Source of the DNA: Alcanivorax nanhaiticus
GTDB taxonomy: Bacteria; Pseudomonadota; Gammaproteobacteria; Pseudomonadales; Alcanivoracaceae
DNA: 64,000 bases
Assembly: GCF_000756665.1 (NCBI RefSeq)
Contig: NZ_ARXV01000012.1
Span: 53,482 to 117,481, forward strand
Direction of reading: 5' to 3'
In this document: piece by piece, positions 25,902-33,837 of the stretch
Position numbering within the stretch: position 1 is the first letter of the stretch
How the letters are laid out: each line of letters starts with the position of its first letter
Notes under the pieces: model-generated
The model's input: the letters and a program-made list of their open reading frames with translations, nothing else
Database searches by the model: none
What the model was told of the DNA's origin: nothing
Program-made: the position numbers and the translations under genes

Positions 25902-27077
25902 TCACTCTACCGGATTCGCACATTCCCCTCGTGACGGCTCCAGCTTGCAGCGAATCTTGCGTTGCAGGGTCAGCATGTCAGCATCGTAGTAGCCCTGAGT
26001 TCGCAGGGTGAGTCTGGCTTCCTGCATCAATACTTCATACTCCTGTTTGTCACCTTCCGGGATTTCGATAAACCAATGCTGGGGTACCTTCGCGGCTTCC
26101 TGATCGAGTCGTTCCTTGATCAGGTGGTAGCTGTTGTAGAACTCTTCGCGGACCAGTTGGGCGACCTCATTGGGAAACTTGTCCTTGCGACCTATTAACT
26201 GCATGGATATCTGGGCGAGGGGGTAGTTGATGATGCCGCCATCTGGTTGCAGGCCTTTGTAGAGTTCCAGTACTTCATAGGCCACCAATGGAGCAGGCAA
26301 TACATCTACCACGCCGTTGTTGAATTTATTGGGAGCAGAGAGAATGTCGGATGCTACCGGAGTGGCACCGATTTGCGACACCATTTCAGCCTGGGTCGGA
26401 TCGTAGTCGAGTACGGCCACGCGTTTGCCTGAGGCATTGGCGAGGGTGTTGATCGCCTTGTCGTTTACGAAAACGTAGGCACCACCAGCGGGGGCGATAC
26501 CGAGAATGACGTATTCACCGCTGACCATCTTGTCAGCCGATTTGGGATTGGCAAGCACCTGCAGCAAAATTCTCATGTGCTCGTCCGTGGGCAGGCCGCC
26601 GATGGCATCGATGGTGCCGGTGTAACGGTTGAACAGGCGGCCGCGCAAACCCGTCATTAATGCCGCGTCACAAATACCGGCTTTCAGGTCTTCGGCAACC
26701 ACGGCCTCGTTGGTGTACGCCTCCACCTCCAGCTCTACGCCGTATTCCAGCAGGCGAGTGCGCTGATCTTCGGCGGCCTTGTAAATAGGGCCTACCCGTC
26801 CAGCAACGTCCCAGATGCAGATGCGTCGTTTCAGTGGGTTACCGGGAGTGAAGCCGGCGACTTTTTGCATGGCATCAATGCGTTCATCAAGACTGCGGCT
26901 CTGGTCATAGGCAATGGCGCGTAGTTTTCCTGCCAGCGCGGGGGTAAGGGTGACGCCAGGCGCAAAGCTTTCCAGTTCGGCTTGTTGCGCAGGGGTGAGG
27001 TTGAGGCTGTCCTCTGCATGGGCCAGCAGGGTGCTGACCAACAGAACGGTTGTGGTAAGAAGCTGCAAAGCGCGCAC
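25902..27077 (-). CDS. AdeT-like putative solute-binding protein (paralogue 3, extended)
   Basis: 391 residues from a GTG at 27077, preferred because CCGGAG lies just upstream and the residues that follow (MRALQLLTTTVLLVSTLLAHA) form a clean signal peptide; a GTG at 27107 gives a 401-residue alternative. A ~70-residue helical extension (LTPAQQAELESFAPGVTL...) precedes the family core CIWDVAGRVGP. The core carries AEDLKAGICDAALMTGLRGR and ends RCKLEPSRGEC. Third of three tandem minus-strand paralogues (29551, 28262, 27077). Probable periplasmic ligand-binding role. Confidence 0.8.
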   Translation of the reverse strand: MRALQLLTTTVLLVSTLLAHAEDSLNLTPAQQAELESFAPGVTLTPALAGKLRAIAYDQSRSLDERIDAMQKVAGFTPGNPLKRRICIWDVAGRVGPIYKAAEDQRTRLLEYGVELEVEAYTNEAVVAEDLKAGICDAALMTGLRGRLFNRYTGTIDAIGGLPTDEHMRILLQVLANPKSADKMVSGEYVILGIAPAGGAYVFVNDKAINTLANASGKRVAVLDYDPTQAEMVSQIGATPVASDILSAPNKFNNGVVDVLPAPLVAYEVLELYKGLQPDGGIINYPLAQISMQLIGRKDKFPNEVAQLVREEFYNSYHLIKERLDQEAAKVPQHWFIEIPEGDKQEYEVLMQEARLTLRTQGYYDADMLTLQRKIRCKLEPSRGECANPVE

Positions 27078-27148
27078 GAGTGACTCCGGTATTTTATTGT
27101 TAGTCACGCCATTGTGAACCGCGTAGCCGGGGAGTCTCTGGCTCCGTT

Positions 27149-27171
27149 GCCATGACGCTTGGCGTCATGGC
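27149..27171. terminator. Hairpin between AdeT-like paralogues 4 and 3
   Basis: GCCATGACG CTTGG CGTCATGGC stem in the gap between two tandem minus-strand genes, with no clear T run. Likely an intra-operon processing or attenuation hairpin. Confidence 0.5.
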
Positions 27172-27188
27172 CAATTTCCTGTTCGGAT

Positions 27189-28262
27189 CTACTCGGATTT
27201 CTGGCTGCATTCCGGTCGCAGAGGATCCTGGCTGCAGCGGATGCGCTTCATGATGGAGAGCATGGTGCCATCATAATAGCCAGCTTCGCGTAGTTTGAGA
27301 CGTGCGGCACGCATCATGCTGTCATATTCCCTCTGGTTGTCTGCAGAGACTTCAATCCACCAGTGCTCCGGGATTTTTCCCGCCTCTTTTTCCAGGGCAA
27401 CCTGGATGGAACTGAAACTGTCAGCTGCAATTTCCCGAATCAGTGACGCAATCGGGGGAGGGAAGCGGTCGGTATGAGCGATCAGCTGTGCGGTCAGTTG
27501 CACAATAGGGTAATCCACAATGCCGCCGTCCGGTGCCATGCCCTTATAGAGCTCAAGTACCTGATAGGCGATCAGCGGGGCGGGCAGGATATTCACGGTG
27601 CCGTTATTGAAAAGGTTTGGGGCGGTGGCCAGATTGGTAGAGACAGGGGCTGCGCCGATATGGGTAACCAGTTTGGATTGGCCGGGGTCAAAATCCAGCA
27701 CTGCCACTTTTTTACCGGCAGCCTGGGCTAGTGAATTCATGCGCTTGTCATCCACAAACAAGTAGGCCGCACCTGCTGGAGCAACAGCCAGCGTTTGGTA
27801 CTTGTTGCTCACCATGTATTGGTCCAGATTGGGATGGGCAAGGGTGCGCAGCAGGGTTTTCATGTGGCCCAGATCGGGAAGCGCTCCAATGGCATCAATG
27901 GTGCCAGTGAACCGGTTAAACTGCCGGGCACGAAAGCCACTCATCAAGGCGGCATCACAATGGCCGTTTTTCAGGGAGGCGACCATGACGCCTTCATTGG
28001 TAAAGGCTTCCAGAGAGATGTCGATTCCGTAACGCAACAGGTCCAGGCGTAGATTCGTGGCACCATTGAAAACGGGGCCGGATTGCCCGGAAAGATCCCA
28101 CAGACAGATATGCCGTTTGAAAACCTCGCCTTCTTTCAGCCCCATTTCCTTGCGGGCCAGTTTCAGTTGCTCTTGTTGTTGGGCTGTCAGGGTCAGGCTC
28201 AGGGCTGGCGTGGTTAGCACAGACAGACAAAAGACGATAAAAAGTGTTTTTAGCGAAGCCAT
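27189..28262 (-). CDS. AdeT-like putative solute-binding protein (paralogue 4)
   Basis: 357 residues with a signal peptide (MASLKTLFIVFCLSVLTTPALS), a short helical extension (LTAQQQEQLKLARKEMGLKEG) and the core CLWDLSGQSGPVFNGATNLR. The central block is diverged: ASLKNGHCDAALMSGFRARQ in place of AEDLKAG...RGR, which suggests a changed ligand or partner. The C-terminal Cys pair is kept (RCSQDPLRPEC). The middle gene of three tandem paralogues. Confidence 0.8.
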   Translation of the reverse strand: MASLKTLFIVFCLSVLTTPALSLTLTAQQQEQLKLARKEMGLKEGEVFKRHICLWDLSGQSGPVFNGATNLRLDLLRYGIDISLEAFTNEGVMVASLKNGHCDAALMSGFRARQFNRFTGTIDAIGALPDLGHMKTLLRTLAHPNLDQYMVSNKYQTLAVAPAGAAYLFVDDKRMNSLAQAAGKKVAVLDFDPGQSKLVTHIGAAPVSTNLATAPNLFNNGTVNILPAPLIAYQVLELYKGMAPDGGIVDYPIVQLTAQLIAHTDRFPPPIASLIREIAADSFSSIQVALEKEAGKIPEHWWIEVSADNQREYDSMMRAARLKLREAGYYDGTMLSIMKRIRCSQDPLRPECSQKSE

Positions 28263-28378
28263 TGAAGGTCCTTCAAGTCAATATGGTTCGCTTATAGCAT
28301 TGAAAAACGGCGGGGTGTTTTACCGCTTGTATGACAATTGTACGCTGCGCCGGGATTGGCCCAGCGTACGGGAGCCCA

Positions 28379-29551
28379 TCAGCCTCCAGTCTGGCTGCAT
28401 TCGGCACGGGCTGGATTGAATTTGCAGCGGATTTTGCGTTGCAGGGAAAGCATGTCGGCGCTGTAGTAGCCACGGTCTTTCAGGGCCGTGCGGGCTTCCC
28501 CCATCATGACTTCGTATTCCTGCTTGTCTTTTTCAGGAATCGGAATCATCCATTTTCCGGGCACCCGTTTTGTTTCCTGCTCAAGTCGGGCAATCACTTG
28601 AGGGTAAGCTTCGAAAGAGGCCTCACGAATCAGCTGGGCGACTTCATTGGGGAATTTATCCAGTTTGCCAATTAATTGCATGCTCAATTGCGTCAGCGGG
28701 TAATCCACAATGCCGCCGTCTGGTTGCATACCTTTGTAAAGTTCCAGGATTTCATAAGCAATAAGAGGTGCAGGCAGAATATCGATCTGCCCATTATTGA
28801 ACTTGTTGGGCGCGGACACGATATCGGTACTTACCGGTGTGGCGCCGATGGCGGCCACCATTTCTGCCTGGGTCTCGTCGTAATCCAGCACGGCAACACG
28901 GTGACCTGCGGCTTTGGCCAGAGAGCTGATGCGGCGGTCGTTCACAAAGATATGGGCGGCCCCAGCAGGGTAGATGCCCATGACAACATAATCCCCCTGA
29001 ATCATGTGGCCGGCTTGCTTGGGGTGGGCCATGACCTGTAGCAGGGTTTGCATGTGTTCCTGGTCAGGAACTGCCCCAATCGCATCCACGCTGCCGGAAT
29101 AAAGGTTGAACTGGCGGGCGCGCAGTCCACTCATCAGGGCTGCATCACAACGCCCGGCCTTGAACTCTTCCACCATTACGGTTTCGCTGGTGTAGGGTTC
29201 CATCTTCAGGTCAATGCCGTATTCCGTTGCCAGTGCTCTTTGCTCCATGGCGGCATTGAAGACAGGTCCGTTGCGCCCGGCAATATCCCAGATACAAATG
29301 GTGCGGCTGAAGGATGATCCTTTCGGCATTTGATCGAAGCCGACCAGTTTGCTGATGGCTTGAAGGCGATCGCGGACAGGCATTTCCCGGGTGTAAAAAA
29401 TATCAGCCATCCGGGACATGGTGCTGTCAGACAGCGTCGTGCCCGGCACCAGTTGTTGCAGTTTTTCTTTCTGGGCATCAGTGAGATTGGTGGCACTGAC
29501 CATTGAGCACAAAAGACTCATAGCCAGAAAAAGACTCAGGCGTTTTTGCAT
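28379..29551 (-). CDS. AdeT-like putative solute-binding protein (paralogue 5, extended)
   Basis: 390 residues. The ATG at 29551 is chosen because it follows CGGAGA and begins a signal peptide (MQKRLSLFLAMSLLCSMVSA); the frame is open 111 bp further upstream without support. Helical extension NLTDAQKEKLQQLVPGTTLS, then the core CIWDIAGRNGPVFNAAMEQR, with EEFKAGRCDAALMSGLRARQ and the final RCKFNPARAEC. First gene of the three-gene paralogue row. Its gene-internal likeness to paralogue 3 suggests recent duplication of the extended type. Confidence 0.8.
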   Translation of the reverse strand: MQKRLSLFLAMSLLCSMVSATNLTDAQKEKLQQLVPGTTLSDSTMSRMADIFYTREMPVRDRLQAISKLVGFDQMPKGSSFSRTICIWDIAGRNGPVFNAAMEQRALATEYGIDLKMEPYTSETVMVEEFKAGRCDAALMSGLRARQFNLYSGSVDAIGAVPDQEHMQTLLQVMAHPKQAGHMIQGDYVVMGIYPAGAAHIFVNDRRISSLAKAAGHRVAVLDYDETQAEMVAAIGATPVSTDIVSAPNKFNNGQIDILPAPLIAYEILELYKGMQPDGGIVDYPLTQLSMQLIGKLDKFPNEVAQLIREASFEAYPQVIARLEQETKRVPGKWMIPIPEKDKQEYEVMMGEARTALKDRGYYSADMLSLQRKIRCKFNPARAECSQTGG

Positions 29552-29858
29552 GGTTGTCTCCGTACGCATGCTTGTTGTTATTGCATTAAGAAGTAGCACG
29601 CTAGCGCAGCACTGAGGAGGGCTCCAGCGCGGAGGGTGACGGCGTTTGGGCAACCGGGACAAGAAGATGTCAGGGCCTATGAAAGGAATGCCTTATACCG
29701 GACGGCGGATGCCCGACGCTACATTCAAAAAACAGGGCAGTGATTCAGGTTCGGGTAACGAGTTTCGAGAAGCGAAAAGCTGAAAAAACGCGATTCACCA
29801 TTTTTTGTTTTTCGAAACTCGAAACTCGAAACTCGAAACTCGTTACTGGTCTTCTGCG
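29552..29858. repeat. Gene-free interval with heptad inverted-repeat locus B
   Basis: The region upstream of the AdeT-like row and downstream of yciK. Left arm 29753-29769 (GGTAACGAGTTTCGAG). Right arm about 29810-29846 carries four ACTCG units at 7-bp spacing and ends CGTTACTGG, 12 bp before the yciK stop. The promoter for the AdeT-like row should also be here, but no confident boxes are seen. Confidence 0.8.
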
Positions 29859-30626
29859 TTACTTCGGTTGTGCGTCGATGGACTGGCCGTTGGTCTCCTT
29901 GCTGGCTGGGCCAAGCAGGTACAGATAGGGTGCCATGATGTCCGCCGGAGTCTTGATGGTCATCGGGTCTTCGCCGGGGTAGGCGAGAGCGCGCATGTCG
30001 GTGCGGGTGCCGCCGGGGTTGATGGTGTTGACGCGAATGTTGCTGGTGCTTTCCAGCTCTTCAGCCAGTACCTGTGCGAGGTTTTCGGTGGCGGCTTTGG
30101 AGACGGCGTAGGCTCCCCAGAAGGCGCGGCCTTTGCGGCCCACACTGGAAGAGGTAAACAGCAGGCGGGCATCATCGCTGGCGCGGAGCAATGGCAGCAT
30201 GGCCTGCGTCAGGTAGAAAGCGCTGTTCACGTTTACCTGCATAACGGAATCCCAGGTGCCGGTTCCGTAACGGTCCATTGGGGTAATGTCGCCCAGAATG
30301 GAGGCGTTATGCAGGATGCCGTCCAAGCGGCCAAATTCCTTTTCAAACAGACCGGCCAGCTCCAGGTAATCCTCCGGCCGTGCCACGGCCAGGTTGACCG
30401 GTGCCAGTGCCGGCTCCGGCCCGCCGGCGGCCTTGATCTCGTCATAGACCCGTTCCAGTTTCTCCTGGGTGCGCCCCAGCAGAATCACGGTGGCACCATG
30501 GGCTGCCAGGGTCAGGGCGGCAGTGCGGCCGATGCCTGCACCGGCACCGGTGACCAGAATGATACGGTCCTTGAAAGCGTCTTCAGGACAGGCGTAGTTG
30601 AGAGCGTCGTTTTGAAAATCCGTCAT
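29859..30626 (-). CDS. yciK: YciK-type short-chain dehydrogenase/reductase
   Basis: 255 residues from the ATG at 30626 (MTDFQNDALNYACPEDAFKD is the typical YciK start; an open frame continues upstream). Rossmann motif LVTGAGAGIGRTAALTLA (~residue 23), NASILGDI in place of NNAG, catalytic Ser in LLFTSSSVGRKGRAFWG and the YAVSK active-site Tyr/Lys. NAD(P)-dependent oxidoreductase of unknown physiological substrate. It lies downstream of mupP and ubiG, the same neighbourhood as in Pseudomonas. Confidence 0.88.
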   Translation of the reverse strand: MTDFQNDALNYACPEDAFKDRIILVTGAGAGIGRTAALTLAAHGATVILLGRTQEKLERVYDEIKAAGGPEPALAPVNLAVARPEDYLELAGLFEKEFGRLDGILHNASILGDITPMDRYGTGTWDSVMQVNVNSAFYLTQAMLPLLRASDDARLLFTSSSVGRKGRAFWGAYAVSKAATENLAQVLAEELESTSNIRVNTINPGGTRTDMRALAYPGEDPMTIKTPADIMAPYLYLLGPASKETNGQSIDAQPK

Positions 30627-30662
30627 GGTGAATCCTGCAATAACATTATCGTCCCACCGGAT

Positions 30663-30752
30663 TCGTAGGGCGGAAATCGGCATGAGCCGATCTTCGCCAT
30701 CTCGGTGGGGGATCATGGCGGAGATGGGCGTTCGCCCATTTCCGCCCTACGG
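30663..30752. repeat. REP-like inverted repeat between mupP and yciK
   Basis: Outer arms CGTAGGGCGGAAAT (left) and ATTTCCGCCCTACG (right) are perfectly inverted. The inner sequence GGGCGTTCGCCC is itself palindromic. The right arm ends directly beside the mupP stop at 30753. It resembles the GTAGGGCGGAAA intergenic palindromes seen in many gammaproteobacteria. Confidence 0.8.
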
Positions 30753-31421
30753 TTAGCCGCGCAGTTTTTGCAGCAGCGGCAACAAATCTGAGCCTTGTTC
30801 CAGATAGTAGGTGGCCTGCCAGCCATGCGGGTCATCGTCGGCATCAATATAGCCAAAGGCGGCCACGGCAGTGGCCATGCCGGCATTGTGGCCCGCCTGG
30901 ATATCGCGCAGGTGATCGCCCACGTACAGGCAGTTTGCCGGTGTGACTTGGTCGGCGTTGGCGGCAATGAGCAGACCTTCCGGGTCTGGCTTGCGTTGTT
31001 TTACGTCATCAGGGCAGAGCACTGGGCCAACCCTTTCATGTAGTCCCAGACCTTCAAGCACCTTGTGGGTGAAGCGCGAGGGTTTGTTGGTGACGATGCC
31101 CCAGGGAATCCGGTTGGCATCCATCCAGTCCAGTGATTCCGCCATACCGGGGAACAACACCGTGTCCACCGCCAGGTGTTGTTCGTAGGCATCAAGCAGT
31201 TCTTCCAGGAAGGCTGGAAACGTCAGGTCGTCCGGCCCGGTGCCGAAGCCCAGCTCGGTAAGCGCGCGCGCCCCGTTGGAGACATTGGCCCGCACTGCCG
31301 AGTAGGTCACTTCCGGGCGGCCGTGCTTTTTCAGCAGGGTGTTGAGCACCGTATAAAAGTCCGGTGCAGTGTCGATCAGGGTGCCGTCGAGATCGAAGTA
31401 AACGGCTTCAAGGCGTTCCAT
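30753..31421 (-). CDS. mupP: HAD phosphatase, probable N-acetylmuramic acid 6-phosphate phosphatase MupP
   Basis: 222 residues. HAD motif I is YFDLDGTLIDTAPDFY (~residue 8), motif II/III region WGIVTNKPSRFTHKVL, motif IV GDHLRDIQAGHNAGMATAVA. Sequence alone fits Gph or MupP; placement between ubiG and yciK matches mupP of Pseudomonas, where the enzyme dephosphorylates MurNAc-6-P in cell-wall recycling. If it were Gph it would detoxify 2-phosphoglycolate. Context decides for MupP, with moderate certainty. Confidence 0.78.
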   Translation of the reverse strand: MERLEAVYFDLDGTLIDTAPDFYTVLNTLLKKHGRPEVTYSAVRANVSNGARALTELGFGTGPDDLTFPAFLEELLDAYEQHLAVDTVLFPGMAESLDWMDANRIPWGIVTNKPSRFTHKVLEGLGLHERVGPVLCPDDVKQRKPDPEGLLIAANADQVTPANCLYVGDHLRDIQAGHNAGMATAVAAFGYIDADDDPHGWQATYYLEQGSDLLPLLQKLRG

Positions 31422-31440
31422 AGGGCTCTCTGTTCTTTGA

Positions 31441-31569
31441 TCGTTGGTGCTTACGGTGAAGAGGTGCTTGCGGTGAAGACCTGAAAAAAGATGCGAGTGA
31501 CGAGTAACGAGTTTCGAAAGGCAAAACCGGTTTTGATCTTCGAAACTCGTTACTCGCGACTCGAAACTG
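31441..31569. repeat. Heptad inverted-repeat locus C between ubiG and mupP
   Basis: Left arm 31493-31518 and right arm 31539-31569 form a long hairpin of CGAGTNN-type heptads. The loop contains a second palindrome AAAACCGGTTTT. The 26-nt left arm is identical to the one at locus D (36605-36630). Next to it, a 17-bp direct duplication starting GGTGCTT runs 31446-31479. The right arm ends 3 bp before the ubiG stop. Confidence 0.88.
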
Positions 31570-31572
31570 TGC

Positions 31573-32292
31573 TTAATCTCCCTTTCGGGCGTACATCAGG
31601 TAATTCACCGACACATCCCGGTTCAGCTTGTACACCTGGGTCAGCGGGTTGTAGACCATGCCGGTGGTGTCCTTCACATCCAGCGCGGCATCGCGGGCCC
31701 AGCCGGCCAGTTCGGAAGGCTTGATCAGCTTGGCGTATTCGTGGGTGCCACGGGGCAAAAGTCGTAGCACGTATTCCGCGCCAACGATGGCAAACATGAA
31801 CGCCTTGGGGTTGCGGTTGATGGTGCTGAAGAACACATGACCGCCGGGCTTGACCAGGGTGGCACAGGCACGGATCACGGAAGAGGGGTCCGGTACGTGC
31901 TCGAGCATTTCCAGGCAGGTGACCACGTCATATTGGCCTGCGCGCTCCTCGGCAATCTTTTCCGCCGGGGTTTGCAGATATTCCACTTCTACGCCGGCCT
32001 GTTCGGCATGAATGCGTGCCACTGCCAGTGGGGCTTCGCCCATGTCGATGCCGGTCACGTTGGCTCCGCGTCGGGCCATGCCCTCGGAGAGCAGGCCGCC
32101 GCCACAGCCGATGTCGATGACTTTCTTTCCGGGCAGGCTGACGCGCTCATCGATATAGTTCAGGCGCAGTGGGTTGATATCGTGCAACGGACGGAACTGG
32201 GAGTTCGGGTCCCACCACTGCTCGGCGAGAGCATTGAATTTGGCAATCTCGCCAGCGTCTACATTGGGAACAGTATTCGGGCTATCGGTCAC
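31573..32292 (-). CDS. ubiG: Ubiquinone biosynthesis O-methyltransferase
   Basis: 239 residues from a GTG at 32292 (E. coli UbiG is 240). This start overlaps the mtaD stop by 11 bp; an upstream ATG at 32334 lies inside mtaD. SAM motif [20 protein letters not shown] (~residue 58), [30 protein letters not shown] motif and [13 protein letters not shown] are characteristic. It catalyses both O-methylations of ubiquinone synthesis at the inner membrane face. Operon mtaD-ubiG-mupP-yciK on the minus strand. Confidence 0.94.
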   Translation of the reverse strand: MTDSPNTVPNVDAGEIAKFNALAEQWWDPNSQFRPLHDINPLRLNYIDERVSLPGKKVIDIGCGGGLLSEGMARRGANVTGIDMGEAPLAVARIHAEQAGVEVEYLQTPAEKIAEERAGQYDVVTCLEMLEHVPDPSSVIRACATLVKPGGHVFFSTINRNPKAFMFAIVGAEYVLRLLPRGTHEYAKLIKPSELAGWARDAALDVKDTTGMVYNPLTQVYKLNRDVSVNYLMYARKGD

Positions 32293-33619
32293 GGTTGTTG
32301 GCTCCGGCAATCGTTTGTTGCCACTGCTGGGCATTTTTCAGAATCAGGGCTTCATTCAGTGTGGTCAGCTTGCGGCTGTCCATCAGACAGCGGCCACCGA
32401 CCCAGGTATGCGTCACCTGATCGCGGCTGGCGGCATAAATCAGCTGCGCCACAGGATCGTAGACCGGCTGGGTTTCCAGTCGGTTCAGATCCACCGCTAC
32501 CATATCCGCTTGCTTGCCAATTTCCAGTGAACCGATCTCGTCATCGCGGCCCAGCGCTTTGGCGCCATTCAGGGTGGCCATTTTCAGGACATCGGCGGCT
32601 GGCAGGGCGTCGGCCTGCAGGCTTACGCCCTTGGCAAGGAAGGCGGCGGTACGGGCTTCGCCGATCATGTCCAGGTCATTGTTGCTGGCGGCACCGTCGG
32701 TGCCCAGGGCCACGTTGATCTGCCCTTTGCGCAGTTTTTCCACCGGGGCAAAGCCACTGGCCAGTTTGAGATTGGATTCCGGGCAGTGCACCACGTGGGT
32801 GCCGGTTTCGGCCACCAGCTCGATTTCCTCATCGGTGAGCTGGGTCATGTGCACCGCCAGCAGGCGCGGCGACAGCAGGCCCAGTGCCTTGAGGCGGGTC
32901 AGTGGGCGTTCGCCGGTGTTGCCCACCGCCATCTGGATCTCTCCGGCGGTTTCATGCACGTGCATCATCATTGGCACGTCCAGTTCTTCGGCCAGGGTCA
33001 GCACTTTCTGAAGAGGTTCATCCGATACGGTATAGGGGGCATGGGGTCCGAAGCCGATCTGGATGCGCGGGTCGTGACGCCACTCGTCCATGGCATCGGT
33101 GGCCAGGCGGATATAGTCATCCGGGCCTGCCCCCATGGGCGTGGGAAAGTCCAGTAGCGGACAGAACAGGGTGGCACGCAGGCCGGCTTCCACCGTGGCC
33201 TTGGCGGCGCTGGCCGGGAAAAAGTACATGTCCGCAAAGGTGGTGGTGCCGGAGCGAATCATTTCCGCGGCGGCCAGTCGGGTGCCTTCGTAGACAAACT
33301 GCTCGCTGACAAACTGTCCTTCCGCAGGCCAGATGTGTTTTTCCAGCCAGGTCATCAGCGGCAGGTCATCGGCGATGCCGCGCAGCAGGTTCATGGCGGC
33401 ATGGGTATGCGCATTGACCAGCCCGGGAATCAGCAGGTGATCGTCCAGGCGGGTAACGGTGTCGGCCTGCCATTTTTCATCGGCAAGCTCGCTGGGTAGC
33501 AGGTCGGCAATGAGGCCGTCCTTTACTACCAGGGCGTGATTTTCCAGTACCGCGTCGTCGGCGGACACGGTGGCAATCCAGCGGGCGTGGACAATCAGGT
33601 CGGCCTGATGGTCGCTCAT
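32282..33619 (-). CDS. mtaD: 5-methylthioadenosine/S-adenosylhomocysteine deaminase (amidohydrolase)
   Basis: 445 residues of the TRZ/ATZ amidohydrolase family. Metal-site residues appear in [13 protein letters not shown] (~residue 68), [20 protein letters not shown] and GTDGAASNN. The adjacent ubiG and divergent gyrA match the Pseudomonas mtaD locus, where the enzyme deaminates MTA for methionine salvage. In Pseudomonas mtnA lies beside it; here mtnA is absent from the neighbourhood. It starts at 33619, divergent from gyrA. Confidence 0.87.
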   Translation of the reverse strand: MSDHQADLIVHARWIATVSADDAVLENHALVVKDGLIADLLPSELADEKWQADTVTRLDDHLLIPGLVNAHTHAAMNLLRGIADDLPLMTWLEKHIWPAEGQFVSEQFVYEGTRLAAAEMIRSGTTTFADMYFFPASAAKATVEAGLRATLFCPLLDFPTPMGAGPDDYIRLATDAMDEWRHDPRIQIGFGPHAPYTVSDEPLQKVLTLAEELDVPMMMHVHETAGEIQMAVGNTGERPLTRLKALGLLSPRLLAVHMTQLTDEEIELVAETGTHVVHCPESNLKLASGFAPVEKLRKGQINVALGTDGAASNNDLDMIGEARTAAFLAKGVSLQADALPAADVLKMATLNGAKALGRDDEIGSLEIGKQADMVAVDLNRLETQPVYDPVAQLIYAASRDQVTHTWVGGRCLMDSRKLTTLNEALILKNAQQWQQTIAGANNRDR

Positions 33620-33837
33620 GCGTAACTCCTTGATCGGACTGGGAACCAGAATGGCGGCAGTATAGCGGTTTGAGCTGCGTCTTGCTCCTCTGCGATGGTC
33701 TCATTTCCAGTGTTCGCGCACCCCGGCAGCTGTGCTATCATCCGATGCTTTTCCGGGCTTCTTCATTGTTGCCGCCCGGAACCATGGAGTCAGCCTGAGT
33801 CCCGCCAGAGGGGCTGTTGGGGATAATAAGGATCACT

